A stretch of 64,000 nucleotides of DNA, from assembly GCA_945876285.1 (NCBI GenBank), contig CAMCNO010000002.1, positions 62,001 through 126,000 of the forward strand. Direction: 5' to 3'. Below are positions 10,686 through 19,279 of this stretch, one piece after another; position 1 is the first letter of the stretch, and each line of letters opens with the position of its first letter. This stretch comes from an uncultured Clostridia bacterium. GTDB lineage: Bacteria > Bacillota > Clostridia > Oscillospirales > Oscillospiraceae. The translations under genes were made by a program, and so were the position numbers. Below the pieces are notes generated by a model, which was given only the letters and a program-made list of their open reading frames with translations, did no database searches and was not told the DNA's origin.

Positions 10686-10831
10686 GGGACATAACTCCTT
10701 ATTTCAAGTATTGGTAAGCCGCCAGCAACCGGGCGGAGGCATCGGTCATGTTTTCAAATCAGCAGAGCTGGCCGGCGGCAAAACAGTCCTGTTTGTTCTT
10801 CGCTTTATAGTAAGCGGATCGTCAAATTTTG

Positions 10832-10863
10832 TCAAGAAAGAGCGGGAGCCAAACGGCTCCCGC
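10832..10863 (-). terminator. Terminator of cysE-cysS
   Basis: A 9-bp GC-rich stem (10842-10850 with 10855-10863), read on the minus strand, is followed by a T-rich stretch (TCTTTCTTG). Confidence 0.75.
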
Positions 10864-10871
10864 TTCCATTT

Positions 10872-12320
10872 TTATACTCTCTTCCAGCTCGCGCCGCCCT
10901 TGGTGTCGATGATCTCGACGCCCTGGGCTTTCAGCTCGTCACGGATACGGTCGGCCTCGGCAAAGTTCTTGGCCTTCTTGGCCTCATACCGCTGCATGAC
11001 CAGCGCGTCGATGGCGGGGTCGCCCTCGCCGGTAACGGTATATTCCCCGCCCGCAGCCTGGGCCGTCTTTGTCTTGGCGTCCTCCGCCCGTTTGGCGGCG
11101 GCCTTTTCCAGCAGGTTCAGGCTCAGCACCTGGTCGAAGTCCCCGATGAGCGCCAGCTTGGTGGCGTCGTTGGTCTTTGCTTTCAGCACGTCGAAGATGG
11201 CCGTCACGCCCATGGAGGTGTTCAGGTCGTTGCCCATGGTCTGGAGGAACTTGTTCTTATATTCGTCAAACGCAGCCTGGTCCACCTCGCCCTCGGGCTT
11301 CAGGGCCGCGATGCGGGCGATGAGCTTGTTATAGGCCGCCACAGCGTTGTCCAGGTTCTCCCAGGTAAACACCAGGGCCTTGCGGTAATGGCTCTGGAGG
11401 CAGAAATAGCGGTAGGCCAAGGGATCGTAGCCCTTCTCCTCCAGCAGGGAGACCGTCAGGAACTCGCCCTTGGACTTGGACATCTTGCCGTCGGAGGTGT
11501 TCAGGTGGTGGACATGGAACCACTGCTGGCACCAGGGATGGCCCAGGTAGCTCTCGGACTGGGCGATCTCATTGGTGTGGTGGGGGAAGGCGTTGTCCAC
11601 GCCGCCGCAGTGCAGATCCAGATACTCGCCGTTGTACTTCAGGGAGATGCCGGAGCACTCGATGTGCCAGCCGGGATAGCCCACGCCCCAGGGGGAATCC
11701 CACTTCAGGGCCTGGTCCTCAAACTTGGACTTGGTGAACCAGAGGACGAAGTCGTTCTTGTTGCGCTTGTTGGTGTCCTCCTCCACGCCCTCCCGGACGC
11801 CCACGGCCAGGTCCTCCTCGTCGTGGTCGTTGAACACATAGTAGTGGCTCAATTTGGAGGTGTCAAAATACACGTTGCCGCCGGCGAAATAGGCGTAGCC
11901 GGTGTCCTCCAGGTGCTTGACAATCTTGATGAAGTCGTCGATGAGGCCGGTGGCAGGCTGGACCACGTCGGGCCGCTTGATGTTCAGCTTCCGGCAGTCC
12001 TCGAAGAAGGCGTCGGTGTAGAACTGGGCGATCTCCAGCACGGTCTTGTGCTCCCGCTTGGCGCCCTTGAGCATCTTATCCTCGCCTTCGTCGGCGTCGG
12101 AGGTCAGGTGGCCCACGTCGGTGATGTTCATGACGCGGTTCACACTGTACCCGGCGTAGCGCAGGTACTTCTCCAGCACGTCCTCCATGATATAGCTGCG
12201 GAGGTTGCCGATATGGGCAAAGTGATACACCGTGGGGCCGCAGGTATACATCTCCACATGGCCGGGGGTATGGGTCTTGAATTCTTCTTTCTTATGGGTC
12301 GCTGAATTGTACAGATACAT
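10872..12320 (-). CDS. cysS: Cysteinyl-tRNA synthetase
   Basis: The 482-residue class I synthetase charges tRNA-Cys. The zinc-site cysteine is C27 in Y-T-C-G-P-T-V-Y, followed by the H-I-G-N version of the HIGH motif (36-39). The K-M-S-K-S loop is near residue 270, with further zinc ligands in the W-H-I-E-C-S motif. The C-terminal anticodon-binding domain is followed by a short A/E/K-rich insertion, so the protein is slightly longer than the usual 460-470. It starts one base after cysE stops, so both genes are translated from the T-box-controlled transcript. Confidence 0.98.
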   Translation of the reverse strand: MYLYNSATHKKEEFKTHTPGHVEMYTCGPTVYHFAHIGNLRSYIMEDVLEKYLRYAGYSVNRVMNITDVGHLTSDADEGEDKMLKGAKREHKTVLEIAQFYTDAFFEDCRKLNIKRPDVVQPATGLIDDFIKIVKHLEDTGYAYFAGGNVYFDTSKLSHYYVFNDHDEEDLAVGVREGVEEDTNKRNKNDFVLWFTKSKFEDQALKWDSPWGVGYPGWHIECSGISLKYNGEYLDLHCGGVDNAFPHHTNEIAQSESYLGHPWCQQWFHVHHLNTSDGKMSKSKGEFLTVSLLEEKGYDPLAYRYFCLQSHYRKALVFTWENLDNAVAAYNKLIARIAALKPEGEVDQAAFDEYKNKFLQTMGNDLNTSMGVTAIFDVLKAKTNDATKLALIGDFDQVLSLNLLEKAAAKRAEDAKTKTAQAAGGEYTVTGEGDPAIDALVMQRYEAKKAKNFAEADRIRDELKAQGVEIIDTKGGASWKRV

Positions 12321-12321
12321 T

Positions 12322-12996
12322 TCAGGCCGTCTCCTTCCGTTTATTCGGTTCTTTCAGTTTCTGCAGCTCGTTTTCAAGCGCCTCAATGCGCTGAGCCATC
12401 GCCATCAGTTCATCCACCACGGGGTCGGCCACATGGATCTGGTCCACGTCGTCGGCGTAGTAGACGGGCTTGCCGTTCACCCGCACCACCCGGGCGGGTA
12501 CGCCTACAGCGGTACAGCCGGGGGGCACCTCTCCCAGCACCACAGCGCCTGCCGCGATGCGGGCGTTGTCTCCCACGGTGAAGGGGCCCAGCACCTTGGC
12601 GCCGGAGCCCACCAGCACGTTGTTGCCAAGGGTGGGATGGCGTTTTCCCTTATCCTTGCCTGTGCCGCCCAGGGTCACGCCCTGATACAGCAGGCAGTCG
12701 TCGCCGATCTCGGCGGTCTCGCCGATGATGATGCCCATGCCGTGGTCGATGACCAGCCGGTGGCCGATGGTGGCGCCGGGATGGATCTCGATGCCGGTCC
12801 AGAAGCGGTTCCACTGGGAGACGCACCGGGCCAGGAAAAAGTGGTGGCGGACGTACAGCCAGTGGGCCAGTCGGTGGTAGATGACGGCGTGGACGCCGGG
12901 GTAGAGGAGAAAGATCTCCAGCTTGCTGCGGGCCGCGGGGTCGCGGCGCTGGTAGGCAGCCAGCAGGCCGCCTAGTCGGGTCACTCGTTTTGCCAT
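12322..12996 (-). CDS. cysE: Serine O-acetyltransferase
   Basis: The 224-residue protein makes O-acetyl-L-serine from serine and acetyl-CoA, the committed step of cysteine synthesis. The N-terminal helical SAT domain ([16 protein letters not shown]) leads into left-handed beta-helix hexapeptide repeats with [13 protein letters not shown] and [13 protein letters not shown] 12996 has AAGGAG eight bases upstream; the open frame extends into the T-box leader, so longer starts are not credible. The C-terminal tail is a coiled-coil-like extension. CysE is feedback-inhibited by cysteine in other species. Confidence 0.97.
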   Translation of the reverse strand: MAKRVTRLGGLLAAYQRRDPAARSKLEIFLLYPGVHAVIYHRLAHWLYVRHHFFLARCVSQWNRFWTGIEIHPGATIGHRLVIDHGMGIIIGETAEIGDDCLLYQGVTLGGTGKDKGKRHPTLGNNVLVGSGAKVLGPFTVGDNARIAAGAVVLGEVPPGCTAVGVPARVVRVNGKPVYYADDVDQIHVADPVVDELMAMAQRIEALENELQKLKEPNKRKETA

Positions 12997-13022
12997 AAAA
13001 ATTGCTCCTTGTGTCGGCCGGG

Positions 13023-13257
13023 AGTAAAACAAAATCGCCTCCCGTACCAAAGTACGAGAGGCGACGAATCGCGGTTCCACTCTCATTTATCACTCAAGGG
13101 GCCCATAACGGGGGCCAGGCGGAGGGCTTCTGCATCCCCCGCGCTCCCGGACGCACTTCACAGCCCCCGCCGCAGGCGCGCTTGCAGCCGGTGACGCGCC
13201 CTCTCTGTTCTTTAGGTGAACTGTTACTCTTTCCGTTCATCACGCTATTGGATTTAC
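13023..13257 (-). promoter_or_regulatory. Cysteine T-box riboswitch leader
   Basis: Read on the minus strand, the leader contains the T-box sequence AGAGTGGAACCGCG (plus 13070-13083) that pairs with the uncharged tRNA acceptor end. An intrinsic terminator follows: a 13-bp stem at 13035-13047 with 13052-13064, one G-U pair, then TTTTGTTTT. The specifier is probably the TGC (Cys) in GTGAAGTGCG at plus 13153-13155. It fits the cysE-cysS operon: uncharged tRNA-Cys should stabilise the antiterminator and switch the genes on. Confidence 0.93.
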
Positions 13258-13263
13258 CATAGT

Positions 13264-13292
13264 ATAGTAGCAGGATTTCTCCGGGGTGTCAA
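13264..13292 (-). promoter_or_regulatory. Promoter of cysE-cysS
   Basis: TTGACA (plus 13287-13292), 17 bases, TACTAT (plus 13264-13269). The predicted start near 13257 gives a leader of about 260 bases before cysE. Confidence 0.85.
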
Positions 13293-13308
13293 TAGATTTT
13301 TCCGCCGC

Positions 13309-14304
13309 TCAATCCTCCGCCGGCCAGAGGATGTCCTTGGCGACGGGGGTGTAGAACATCCGGCGTACCGCCTCGCGGTCCCGGGTCTGTCCCAGGATCC
13401 ACATCAGCTTGGCTGTGACGGCCTCGGTGGTCATGTCGTAGGCCTCCAGCACACCCAGGTCGTTTTTCAGCGCGTGACCCACATGGTAGACCCCCAGGTC
13501 GCTGCCCTCGTTGGCCACCTGGGTGGTGAGGACCACGGTCCGCCCATTGTCCATCCAGTATCGGACGCAGTCGTAAAAGCCGCCGGCCTCCGGCAGGCCG
13601 CCCACGCCGAAGCTCTCGATGATGAGGGCGTCGTTCCGCTCCAGCAAAAAGTCCGCCTGGGCACGGTCCGCGCCGGGCACCAGCTTCATCAGCGCCACCT
13701 TCGTATCCAGCGTATCATAGAAAACGGGCGCTTTTCCGCATTCCTGGCGGATATACCGCAGCAGCACGCCGTCCCGCAGGATGCCCAGGTTGGGATAGTT
13801 GATGCTGGAGAACGCCTGAAAGCTCTTGGAGCGGGTCTTTCGGGCACGGGTGCCGGGGATCACCTGGTTGTTGAATACGATGGAAACGCCGGGCATATCC
13901 TCCGCCGCGCAGCGGAAGGCGTCGGTCAGATTGATTTTGGAATCCGTGGAGTCAAAGCCGATGGGCTTCTGCGCCCCCGTAAGGACGATGGGCTTGGGGC
14001 TTCCCTGGATCAGATAGCTGAGGCCCGCCGCCGTGTAGGCCATGGTGTCCGTGCCGTGGGTCAGGACGAAGCCGTCGTACCCGTCATAGTGCTCCCGGAT
14101 GCAGCGCACCATCTTCAGCCAGTGCGCGGGCGTGATGTTGGTGCTGTCCAGGCTCAGAAGCTGCACACAGTCCACCTCGCAGATATCCGAGATGGCGGGA
14201 ATGTGCGATAGAAGCTGCTCCGTGGTCAGCTCCGGCGCCAGTCCGCTGTCCGATACCTCGGACGCGATGGTGCCGCCGGTGCCGATCAATAAGATTTTTT
14301 TCAT
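13309..14304 (-). CDS. L-asparaginase
   Basis: The 331-residue enzyme hydrolyses asparagine to aspartate and ammonia. The first catalytic threonine is in G-T-G-G-T-I-A-S-E near the N-terminus and the second in T-H-G-T-D-T-M-A-Y, with the catalytic lysine in the L-T-G-A-Q-K-P-I-G segment. There is no signal peptide, so it is cytoplasmic (type I-like). The start at 14304 is at the conserved M-K-K-I-L-L-I-G-T-G; the frame is open upstream into the preceding gene. It is the last gene of a five-gene operon, four bases after the SbcD-like gene. Confidence 0.93.
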   Translation of the reverse strand: MKKILLIGTGGTIASEVSDSGLAPELTTEQLLSHIPAISDICEVDCVQLLSLDSTNITPAHWLKMVRCIREHYDGYDGFVLTHGTDTMAYTAAGLSYLIQGSPKPIVLTGAQKPIGFDSTDSKINLTDAFRCAAEDMPGVSIVFNNQVIPGTRARKTRSKSFQAFSSINYPNLGILRDGVLLRYIRQECGKAPVFYDTLDTKVALMKLVPGADRAQADFLLERNDALIIESFGVGGLPEAGGFYDCVRYWMDNGRTVVLTTQVANEGSDLGVYHVGHALKNDLGVLEAYDMTTEAVTAKLMWILGQTRDREAVRRMFYTPVAKDILWPAED

Positions 14305-14308
14305 ATTC

Positions 14309-15406
14309 TTACCCCAAATCCCGGTGATCCAGCGCCGCCAGGCCAAACCGGGCGGCACGGGTGACGGTCTCACGCTCCTCCTCGCTTCCGGCTGCGTCCC
14401 ATTTGGCCCGCAGCTCCCGTAGGAACAGGCCCCGCAGGGAATCCTCCCCCGCCCGGGCCCAGATATCCGCCGCCATCCGGGTGTGGTCCCGGATGTCCAG
14501 GGCGTAGAACCGCTCCGCCAGAGCCTCCCGCAGCGCGGCGGCGTCCACGCCGCCCTCTCCGGTCTCCCCGGTGAGCAGGATGCGGTACAGGTCCTTTTCC
14601 GTCTCCGCCGGGAGGGCTTCCTCCACGGCCTGCCGGGGGTCTTTGCCGGTCACATCCACTTCCAGTATCTCATACCGCCGCAGGGCGAAGGGCACGAAGG
14701 TCAGGTCCACAGTGCCATCTTCCGACAGCGTGCCCTGATAAAAGCCTTTCTCCCCCAGCTCGTCAAAGCCACGGCCCTCCAGACAGCCCGGCCAGGCGCA
14801 GACGGTTTTGCCGAAGGTCAGCGGCTCGGTCCGCTTGTGAATGTGGCCCAAGGCCAGATACGCAAGGCCGCTGGCGGCGATCTCCTCCCGGCGGATAGGG
14901 CCATACCGGGCCTCGGCAGGCTCCAGCTCCCCGTGAAGGAGGCCGATATGGAGCTTGCCGTCCGCCGGGGCGGTGAAGCCCGTCAGCAGGCCCGCGGCCT
15001 GCTCCGGCGCGGTAAAGGCGGCGCCGTGGACGGTCACGCCCAGCTCCGGTACCTCCGCCGCCGTCATCCGGTTTTCCCGGAACACCGTCACGTTTTCCGG
15101 CCACTCCACCGTCTGCCAGGGGCTGTTACCGGTGACGCAGTCGTGGTTGCCGGGGGCGATGAATACCCGGGCTTCCATACTCCCCAGGGCCTGGGCCAGC
15201 TGCTCTCCGGTCTCCCGGAAAGCGCTGTCGCTGTCGAACAGGTCTCCTGCCAGCAGCACCAGTTGGACGCCCTCCCGGTTCACATAGTCCGCCAGGCGGA
15301 ACAGCGTCTCCCGGCACTCCCGCCGCCGGGCGGCTGCCTGCCGGGCGGGCAGGGCGCCGAAGGCGCTGTCCAAATGAAAATCAGCGGCGTGGATAAATTT
15401 GAGCAT
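14309..15406 (-). CDS. SbcD/YhaO-like metallophosphoesterase (DNA exonuclease family)
   Basis: The 365-residue protein has calcineurin-like metal motifs in order: H-A-A-D-F-H-L-D, A-G-D-L-F-D, P-G-N-H-D, G-L-L-H-G-E and L-G-H-I-H. This arrangement matches the Mre11/SbcD/YhaO nuclease subunit. Such nucleases normally pair with a large SMC-like ATPase (SbcC or YhaN). No such gene is next to it; the neighbours are a YbaK-like protein and asparaginase. GGAGGAGGG precedes ATG 15406, which is favoured over a longer open frame. Role in DNA end repair is inferred by family only. Confidence 0.88.
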   Translation of the reverse strand: MLKFIHAADFHLDSAFGALPARQAAARRRECRETLFRLADYVNREGVQLVLLAGDLFDSDSAFRETGEQLAQALGSMEARVFIAPGNHDCVTGNSPWQTVEWPENVTVFRENRMTAAEVPELGVTVHGAAFTAPEQAAGLLTGFTAPADGKLHIGLLHGELEPAEARYGPIRREEIAASGLAYLALGHIHKRTEPLTFGKTVCAWPGCLEGRGFDELGEKGFYQGTLSEDGTVDLTFVPFALRRYEILEVDVTGKDPRQAVEEALPAETEKDLYRILLTGETGEGGVDAAALREALAERFYALDIRDHTRMAADIWARAGEDSLRGLFLRELRAKWDAAGSEEERETVTRAARFGLAALDHRDLG

Positions 15407-15407
15407 A

Positions 15408-15893
15408 TCAGCCCTCCTCCGGCCTCCAAGCCTTGCAGACGTCGACCCATTCCACAAAGTTAGAGGAATACTTCTCCAGCTCGTCACAAGTCATCTCCAC
15501 GGCGCTGTTGTCGCTGCCGGCCGCCGGGAACACCGTCTCGAAGCGCTTCAGGGACACGTCCAGGTACACCTTCACATTTTCCGGCAGAGCAAAGGGACAC
15601 ACGCCGCCCACATCGTGGCCGATGAGGGTATGTGCCTCCTCGTGGGTCAGCATCTTGGCCTTCGTGTGGAACTGAGCCTTATAGCGGCTGTTGTCCACCT
15701 TGGCGTCACCCGCCACCACGATGATGATAGGCTGGTCGTCCACCTTGAAGCTCAGGCTCTTGGCGATGCGGGCGCCCTCCACGCCCACGGCGATGGCCGC
15801 CAGATCAACGGTGGCGGAGGACACCTCAAACTCCCGGATGCGGTCCGCGATGCCAAAGGTTTCAAAATAAGCGCGTACTTTCTGGATAGACAT
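15408..15893 (-). CDS. YbaK/EbsC-family aminoacyl-tRNA deacylase-like protein
   Basis: The 161-residue protein is a single YbaK-type domain, with the conserved A-K-S-L-S-F-K-V-D-D lysine segment and the G-G-V-C-P-F-A-L region. Family members clear mischarged aminoacyl-tRNAs, such as Cys-tRNA-Pro or Ala-tRNA-Pro, in the cytoplasm. It overlaps the ribosome site of the SbcD-like gene that starts one base later. It is distinct from the second YbaK paralog at 57390-57875. The specificity is unknown. Confidence 0.88.
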   Translation of the reverse strand: MSIQKVRAYFETFGIADRIREFEVSSATVDLAAIAVGVEGARIAKSLSFKVDDQPIIIVVAGDAKVDNSRYKAQFHTKAKMLTHEEAHTLIGHDVGGVCPFALPENVKVYLDVSLKRFETVFPAAGSDNSAVEMTCDELEKYSSNFVEWVDVCKAWRPEEG

Positions 15894-15929
15894 GGTCGAT
15901 TTCCTCTCTTTATCTGTTATGTGATATGG

Positions 15930-16703
15930 TCAACGAAGCTCCACCCGCTCCACGGCAGTGCAGAGGCCTGTGTCGCTGTCCAGGGTAAACACGGCGCCCT
16001 GCAGCTTGCAGGGGCCCTCCGCCGGGCGGTAGCGGCCCGGCAGGCCGCCCAAAAAGCCCTCCACCGACTGCCAAGGCTCGATGCCCAGCACGGATTCGAT
16101 AGGGCCGGTCATGCCCAGGTCGGTGAGATAGCCCGTACCCTTGGGATACACCCGCTCATCGGCAGTGGGGACATGAGTGTGGGTGCCCCACAGGGCCGAC
16201 ACCCGGCCGTCCAGGTAGTAACCCAGAGCCAGCTTTTCGCTGGTGGCCTCCGCGTGGAAGTCCACCAGGGTGAAGTCCGCCTCGCCTTTTGCCAGCAGGG
16301 CGTCCGCCGTGGTGAAGGGGTCGTTTGCTTTCCAGTCCAGGCCGCAGCGGCCAATGAGGTTCATCACCCGCACCCGGACGGCGCCCAGATCGAAAATCTC
16401 GCAGCCGTGGCCCGGCGCCCGGCCCGTATAGTTGGCGGGGCGCAGCAGCCAGGGAACGTCGTCCAGCAGCTCCCGGAGCTGCATTTTCCCGAAGGTATGG
16501 TTGCCCAGAGTGACGGCGTCGGCCCCGGCGTCATAAATACGCCACGCCTGCTCCGGCGTCACGCCCACGCCGGAGGCGTTTTCGCCGTTGACTACGGTGA
16601 AGGCGATGTTTTTCAGCTTTTGCAGGGGGCGCAGGTTCTTTTCCAGGTGCCGCAGGCCCGGCTCCCCCACCACGTCGCCCACCGCCAGAATGTGATACAG
16701 CAT
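15930..16703 (-). CDS. YmdB-like metallophosphoesterase (TIGR00282 family)
   Basis: The 257-residue protein starts with A-V-G-D-V-V-G-E-P-G and contains V-V-N-G-E-N-A-S, T-L-G-N-H-T-F-G and F-H-A-E-A-T-S-E-K, the metal-binding motifs of the YmdB phosphodiesterase family. Bacillus YmdB hydrolyses 2',3'-cyclic nucleotides and influences biofilm/motility decisions. ATG 16703 has AGGAGG-type pairing upstream and lies 10 bases after the HAD gene. The W-G-T-H-T-H-V-P-T motif completes the active site. Length is close to the family average of about 260. Confidence 0.92.
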   Translation of the reverse strand: MLYHILAVGDVVGEPGLRHLEKNLRPLQKLKNIAFTVVNGENASGVGVTPEQAWRIYDAGADAVTLGNHTFGKMQLRELLDDVPWLLRPANYTGRAPGHGCEIFDLGAVRVRVMNLIGRCGLDWKANDPFTTADALLAKGEADFTLVDFHAEATSEKLALGYYLDGRVSALWGTHTHVPTADERVYPKGTGYLTDLGMTGPIESVLGIEPWQSVEGFLGGLPGRYRPAEGPCKLQGAVFTLDSDTGLCTAVERVELR

Positions 16704-16713
16704 AGGCTCCTCC

Positions 16714-17343
16714 TTATTCCAGGCCCAACAGGGCGTCCAGCTCGGAAAGGTCCCGGATGCGGTAGTCCGCCGCCGTCTCCGGAAGCGCCGGGTCCACCAA
16801 GCAGGCGTGGATGCCCGCATTCTTCGCCGCCAGCACATCCAGCTCCCGGTCCCCTACCGCCAGGGTCCGGGCTTTGTCCAGGCCGTGGGTCTCGATAATA
16901 TGCAGGTTTCCCGCCGGGGCGGGCTTCCGGGCGTAGGTGGTCCCGGCGGACACCACATCGGTGAAATACTTCGTCAAATCCGCTCCCGCCAGATAGTCAT
17001 GGACGGAGCCGCTGCGGTGGGTAAAGACAAAATTCCGGCCTCCCGCCGCCTGGAATCGCTCCAGAATGGAACGGACATGGGGGAAGGGATGGGCCTCTGG
17101 CTGGCCGTGCTCCGTGACCCAGGCCCGGTAAATCTTGTCGACCTCCTGGGCCGCCATGCCCGCCTGTTCCCCGCACCATGTCAGCACCGTCTCCCGGGAG
17201 ACCGTGAACCGGGCCAGCAGGTCTTCCATGGATGCGTGGACACCAAGACCCTCCATCACCGCTTGCAGGTCCCGGCACATGGCCGGGTAGGTATCGAACA
17301 GGGTACCGTCAAAATCCCAGATGATATTATCGTAACGCATCAT
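16714..17343 (-). CDS. HAD-family hydrolase, phosphoglycolate phosphatase-like
   Basis: The 209-residue protein carries the HAD nucleophile motif W-D-F-D-G-T-L-F-D-T near the N-terminus, motif II threonine in F-V-F-T-H-R-S, and motif IV G-D-R-E-L-D. A helical cap sits between them, as in subfamily I phosphatases. Two ATGs are adjacent (17343 and 17340); AAGGAG is five or eight bases upstream, so 17340 is equally likely to be used. It heads the operon that continues through the YmdB-like, YbaK-like, SbcD-like and asparaginase genes. The substrate is unknown. Confidence 0.9.
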   Translation of the reverse strand: MMRYDNIIWDFDGTLFDTYPAMCRDLQAVMEGLGVHASMEDLLARFTVSRETVLTWCGEQAGMAAQEVDKIYRAWVTEHGQPEAHPFPHVRSILERFQAAGGRNFVFTHRSGSVHDYLAGADLTKYFTDVVSAGTTYARKPAPAGNLHIIETHGLDKARTLAVGDRELDVLAAKNAGIHACLVDPALPETAADYRIRDLSELDALLGLE

Positions 17344-17499
17344 TCGTACTCCTTTTCTGATTCCGTATTAGTATAGCAAAGAAGCGCCTCTTTGAAAAGA
17401 AATTCCCGGAATTTTTGCTTGTCCTGTTGCGCCCGCCCCGTTTTCTGCTTATAATAACATTATCATCAATAAGAAATGCTAATTTCAGGAGGGATCCTC

Positions 17500-18387
17500 A
17501 TGGCAGTCAAGCTGGAACTGTACCGGGTGTTCAAGGAGGTTGCCGAGACCGGCAACATCTCCGTGGCCGCCAAGAACCTGTATATTTCCCAATCAGCGGT
17601 GAGCCAGTCCATCAAACAGCTGGAGACGGCCCTCCAGGCCCGGCTGTTCGCCCGGAGCCCCCGGGGCGTCAGCCTCACCAGCGAGGGGCAGATGCTCTAC
17701 CAGTACGTCCGCAGCGCCCTGGGCCTGCTGGCGACGGGTGAGGACAAGCTGTCCCAGGCCCAGCAGCTGCTGCTGGGCACCCTCGTCATCGGCGCCAGCG
17801 ACACGGTGACGTCTCAGTTCCTGGTGCCCTACCTGGATGAGTTCCACCGCCTCCACCCCGGCATCCGGCTGAAGATCGTCAGCGGCCGCAGTGCTAAGGT
17901 GCTGAGTATGCTGAAATCCGGCGCCGTGGACATCGCTTTCGCCTCCTCCCCCGCCGACAGCGCGGTGGAGTCCTGGCCCTGTTTTGCCACCCACTCCGCC
18001 TTTGTGGCGGGCAGCGGGTACGACTGCGACTTTGAACACATCTACACCCGGCAGGAGATCGCGGACTTCCCCCTTATCCTGCTGGAGCGGAAGGCCAGCA
18101 GCCGGGTGTTCCTGGAGCAGGAATTCTTGAAACACGGCGTCACCCTGTCCCCGGAGATCGAGCTCTCTTCCCGGAGCCTGCTGGTATCCCTGGCCCGCAT
18201 CGGTCTGGGCGTGGCGGGCGTGACGTTGGAATTTGTCCAGAAGGCTCTGGAGGCCGGAGACATTCGTTTACTGAAAACCGATTTTACCATTCCCGCCCGC
18301 AGTGTGGATATGTGTACGCTCCGGGACGTGACCCCCACCGCCGCGGCCACCGCCTTCATGGAGATGGTACGGCAGGGAATTCAGTGA
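17500..18387 (+). CDS. LysR-family transcriptional regulator
   Basis: The 295-residue regulator has the N-terminal winged helix (Y-R-V-F-K-E-V-A-E-T-G-N-I-S-V-A-A-K-N-L, then S-Q-S-A-V-S-Q-S-I-K-Q-L-E) and a substrate-binding co-inducer domain from about residue 90. AGGAGGG lies six bases before ATG 17500. The TRIC-type channel gene follows after 12 bases, so they probably form an operon, and the divergent HAD operon starts 156 bases away. Regulated genes and ligand are unknown; the usual LysR target would be the divergent operon or itself. Confidence 0.93.
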   Translation: MAVKLELYRVFKEVAETGNISVAAKNLYISQSAVSQSIKQLETALQARLFARSPRGVSLTSEGQMLYQYVRSALGLLATGEDKLSQAQQLLLGTLVIGASDTVTSQFLVPYLDEFHRLHPGIRLKIVSGRSAKVLSMLKSGAVDIAFASSPADSAVESWPCFATHSAFVAGSGYDCDFEHIYTRQEIADFPLILLERKASSRVFLEQEFLKHGVTLSPEIELSSRSLLVSLARIGLGVAGVTLEFVQKALEAGDIRLLKTDFTIPARSVDMCTLRDVTPTAAATAFMEMVRQGIQ

Positions 18388-18399
18388 GGGATCAGACCT

Positions 18400-19032
18400 A
18401 TGGAATCAGTCATCATTCTGGCCCTGGAGCTGATCGGCACCCTGGCTTTCGCGGTGTCCGGCGCCATGACGGGCCTGAAAAAGAATATGGATATCTTCGG
18501 CGTCTGCATCCTGGGCCTCACCACCGCCGTGGGCGGCGGCGTCATCCGGGACCTCATCCTGGGCAATACCCCTCCCGCGACCTTTCAGGACCCCATCTAT
18601 GCCACGGTGGCGGTGCTCACCTCCCTGGTGCTGTTCCTGCCCCGGGTGCGACGGCTTTTGATGTGGGACCAGGCTTTATTTGATCTGGTGCTGTTCCTGA
18701 TGGACACAGCGGGACTGGGCATCTTCACCGTGGTGGGCATCCGCACAGCCTATGCCCACGTCCCCCAGGCCACGGTATTCCTGCTGGTGTTCGTGGGCGT
18801 TATCACCGGTGTAGGCGGCGGTCTTCTGCGGGACATGATGGCCGGGGACACGCCGTATATCTTCGTCAAGCATATCTATGCCAGCGCGTCGCTGGTAGGA
18901 GCGCTGCTCTGCGGACTGCTGTGGCACTACGCGGGAGAGATTCCCTCCATGCTCCTGGGCGGCGGAGCCGTCATCCTCATCCGCTGCCTTTCCGCCCATT
19001 TCCGCTGGAATCTTCCCCGGGCGCACGACTAA
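18400..19032 (+). CDS. TRIC-type (UPF0126) cation channel family protein
   Basis: The 210-residue protein has about seven hydrophobic helices arranged as two repeats, each with the diagnostic motif: G-G-G-V-I-R-D in the first half and G-G-G-L-L-R-D in the second. This is the YadS/YicG/TRIC fold, homologous to trimeric intracellular cation channels; in some bacteria such proteins have been linked to amino acid transport. It is in the cytoplasmic membrane. It follows the LysR gene by 12 bases and ends at tandem hairpins. Confidence 0.93.
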   Translation: MESVIILALELIGTLAFAVSGAMTGLKKNMDIFGVCILGLTTAVGGGVIRDLILGNTPPATFQDPIYATVAVLTSLVLFLPRVRRLLMWDQALFDLVLFLMDTAGLGIFTVVGIRTAYAHVPQATVFLLVFVGVITGVGGGLLRDMMAGDTPYIFVKHIYASASLVGALLCGLLWHYAGEIPSMLLGGGAVILIRCLSAHFRWNLPRAHD

Positions 19033-19039
19033 GCACTCC

Positions 19040-19085
19040 GGCCCCGCCATCCGGCGGGGCCGATTTCACGCAATTTTTGCGTGAA
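19040..19085 (+). terminator. Tandem terminator hairpins
   Basis: A 9-bp GC stem (19040-19048 with 19053-19061) is followed by a second 9-bp stem (19065-19073 with 19077-19085) and TTTT downstream. Confidence 0.75.
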
Positions 19086-19152
19086 CAATTTTCCAGAACA
19101 TCTAGTTCTCCCCACTATTTTTGTTTTTTTCTACAATTTTCTCCTCAAAGCA

Positions 19153-19181
19153 TTGAAATAACTTGTCATATATTGTAAAAT
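19153..19181 (+). promoter_or_regulatory. Promoter of ptb
   Basis: TTGAAA (19153-19158), 17 bases, TAAAAT (19176-19181). The leader to the ptb start is about 90 bases and can form a hairpin around 19204-19228 plus a CTTCG/CGAAG pairing next to the GAGGAGAG ribosome site. Confidence 0.7.
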
Positions 19182-19279
19182 CCTATATCGTGCAGGAGAA
19201 GGGGCCGGTGGATGGGAGAGTCCTCCGCCCTTCGAGATAAAACCTGAATGACATATAACGAAGAGGAGAGCGTATCACC

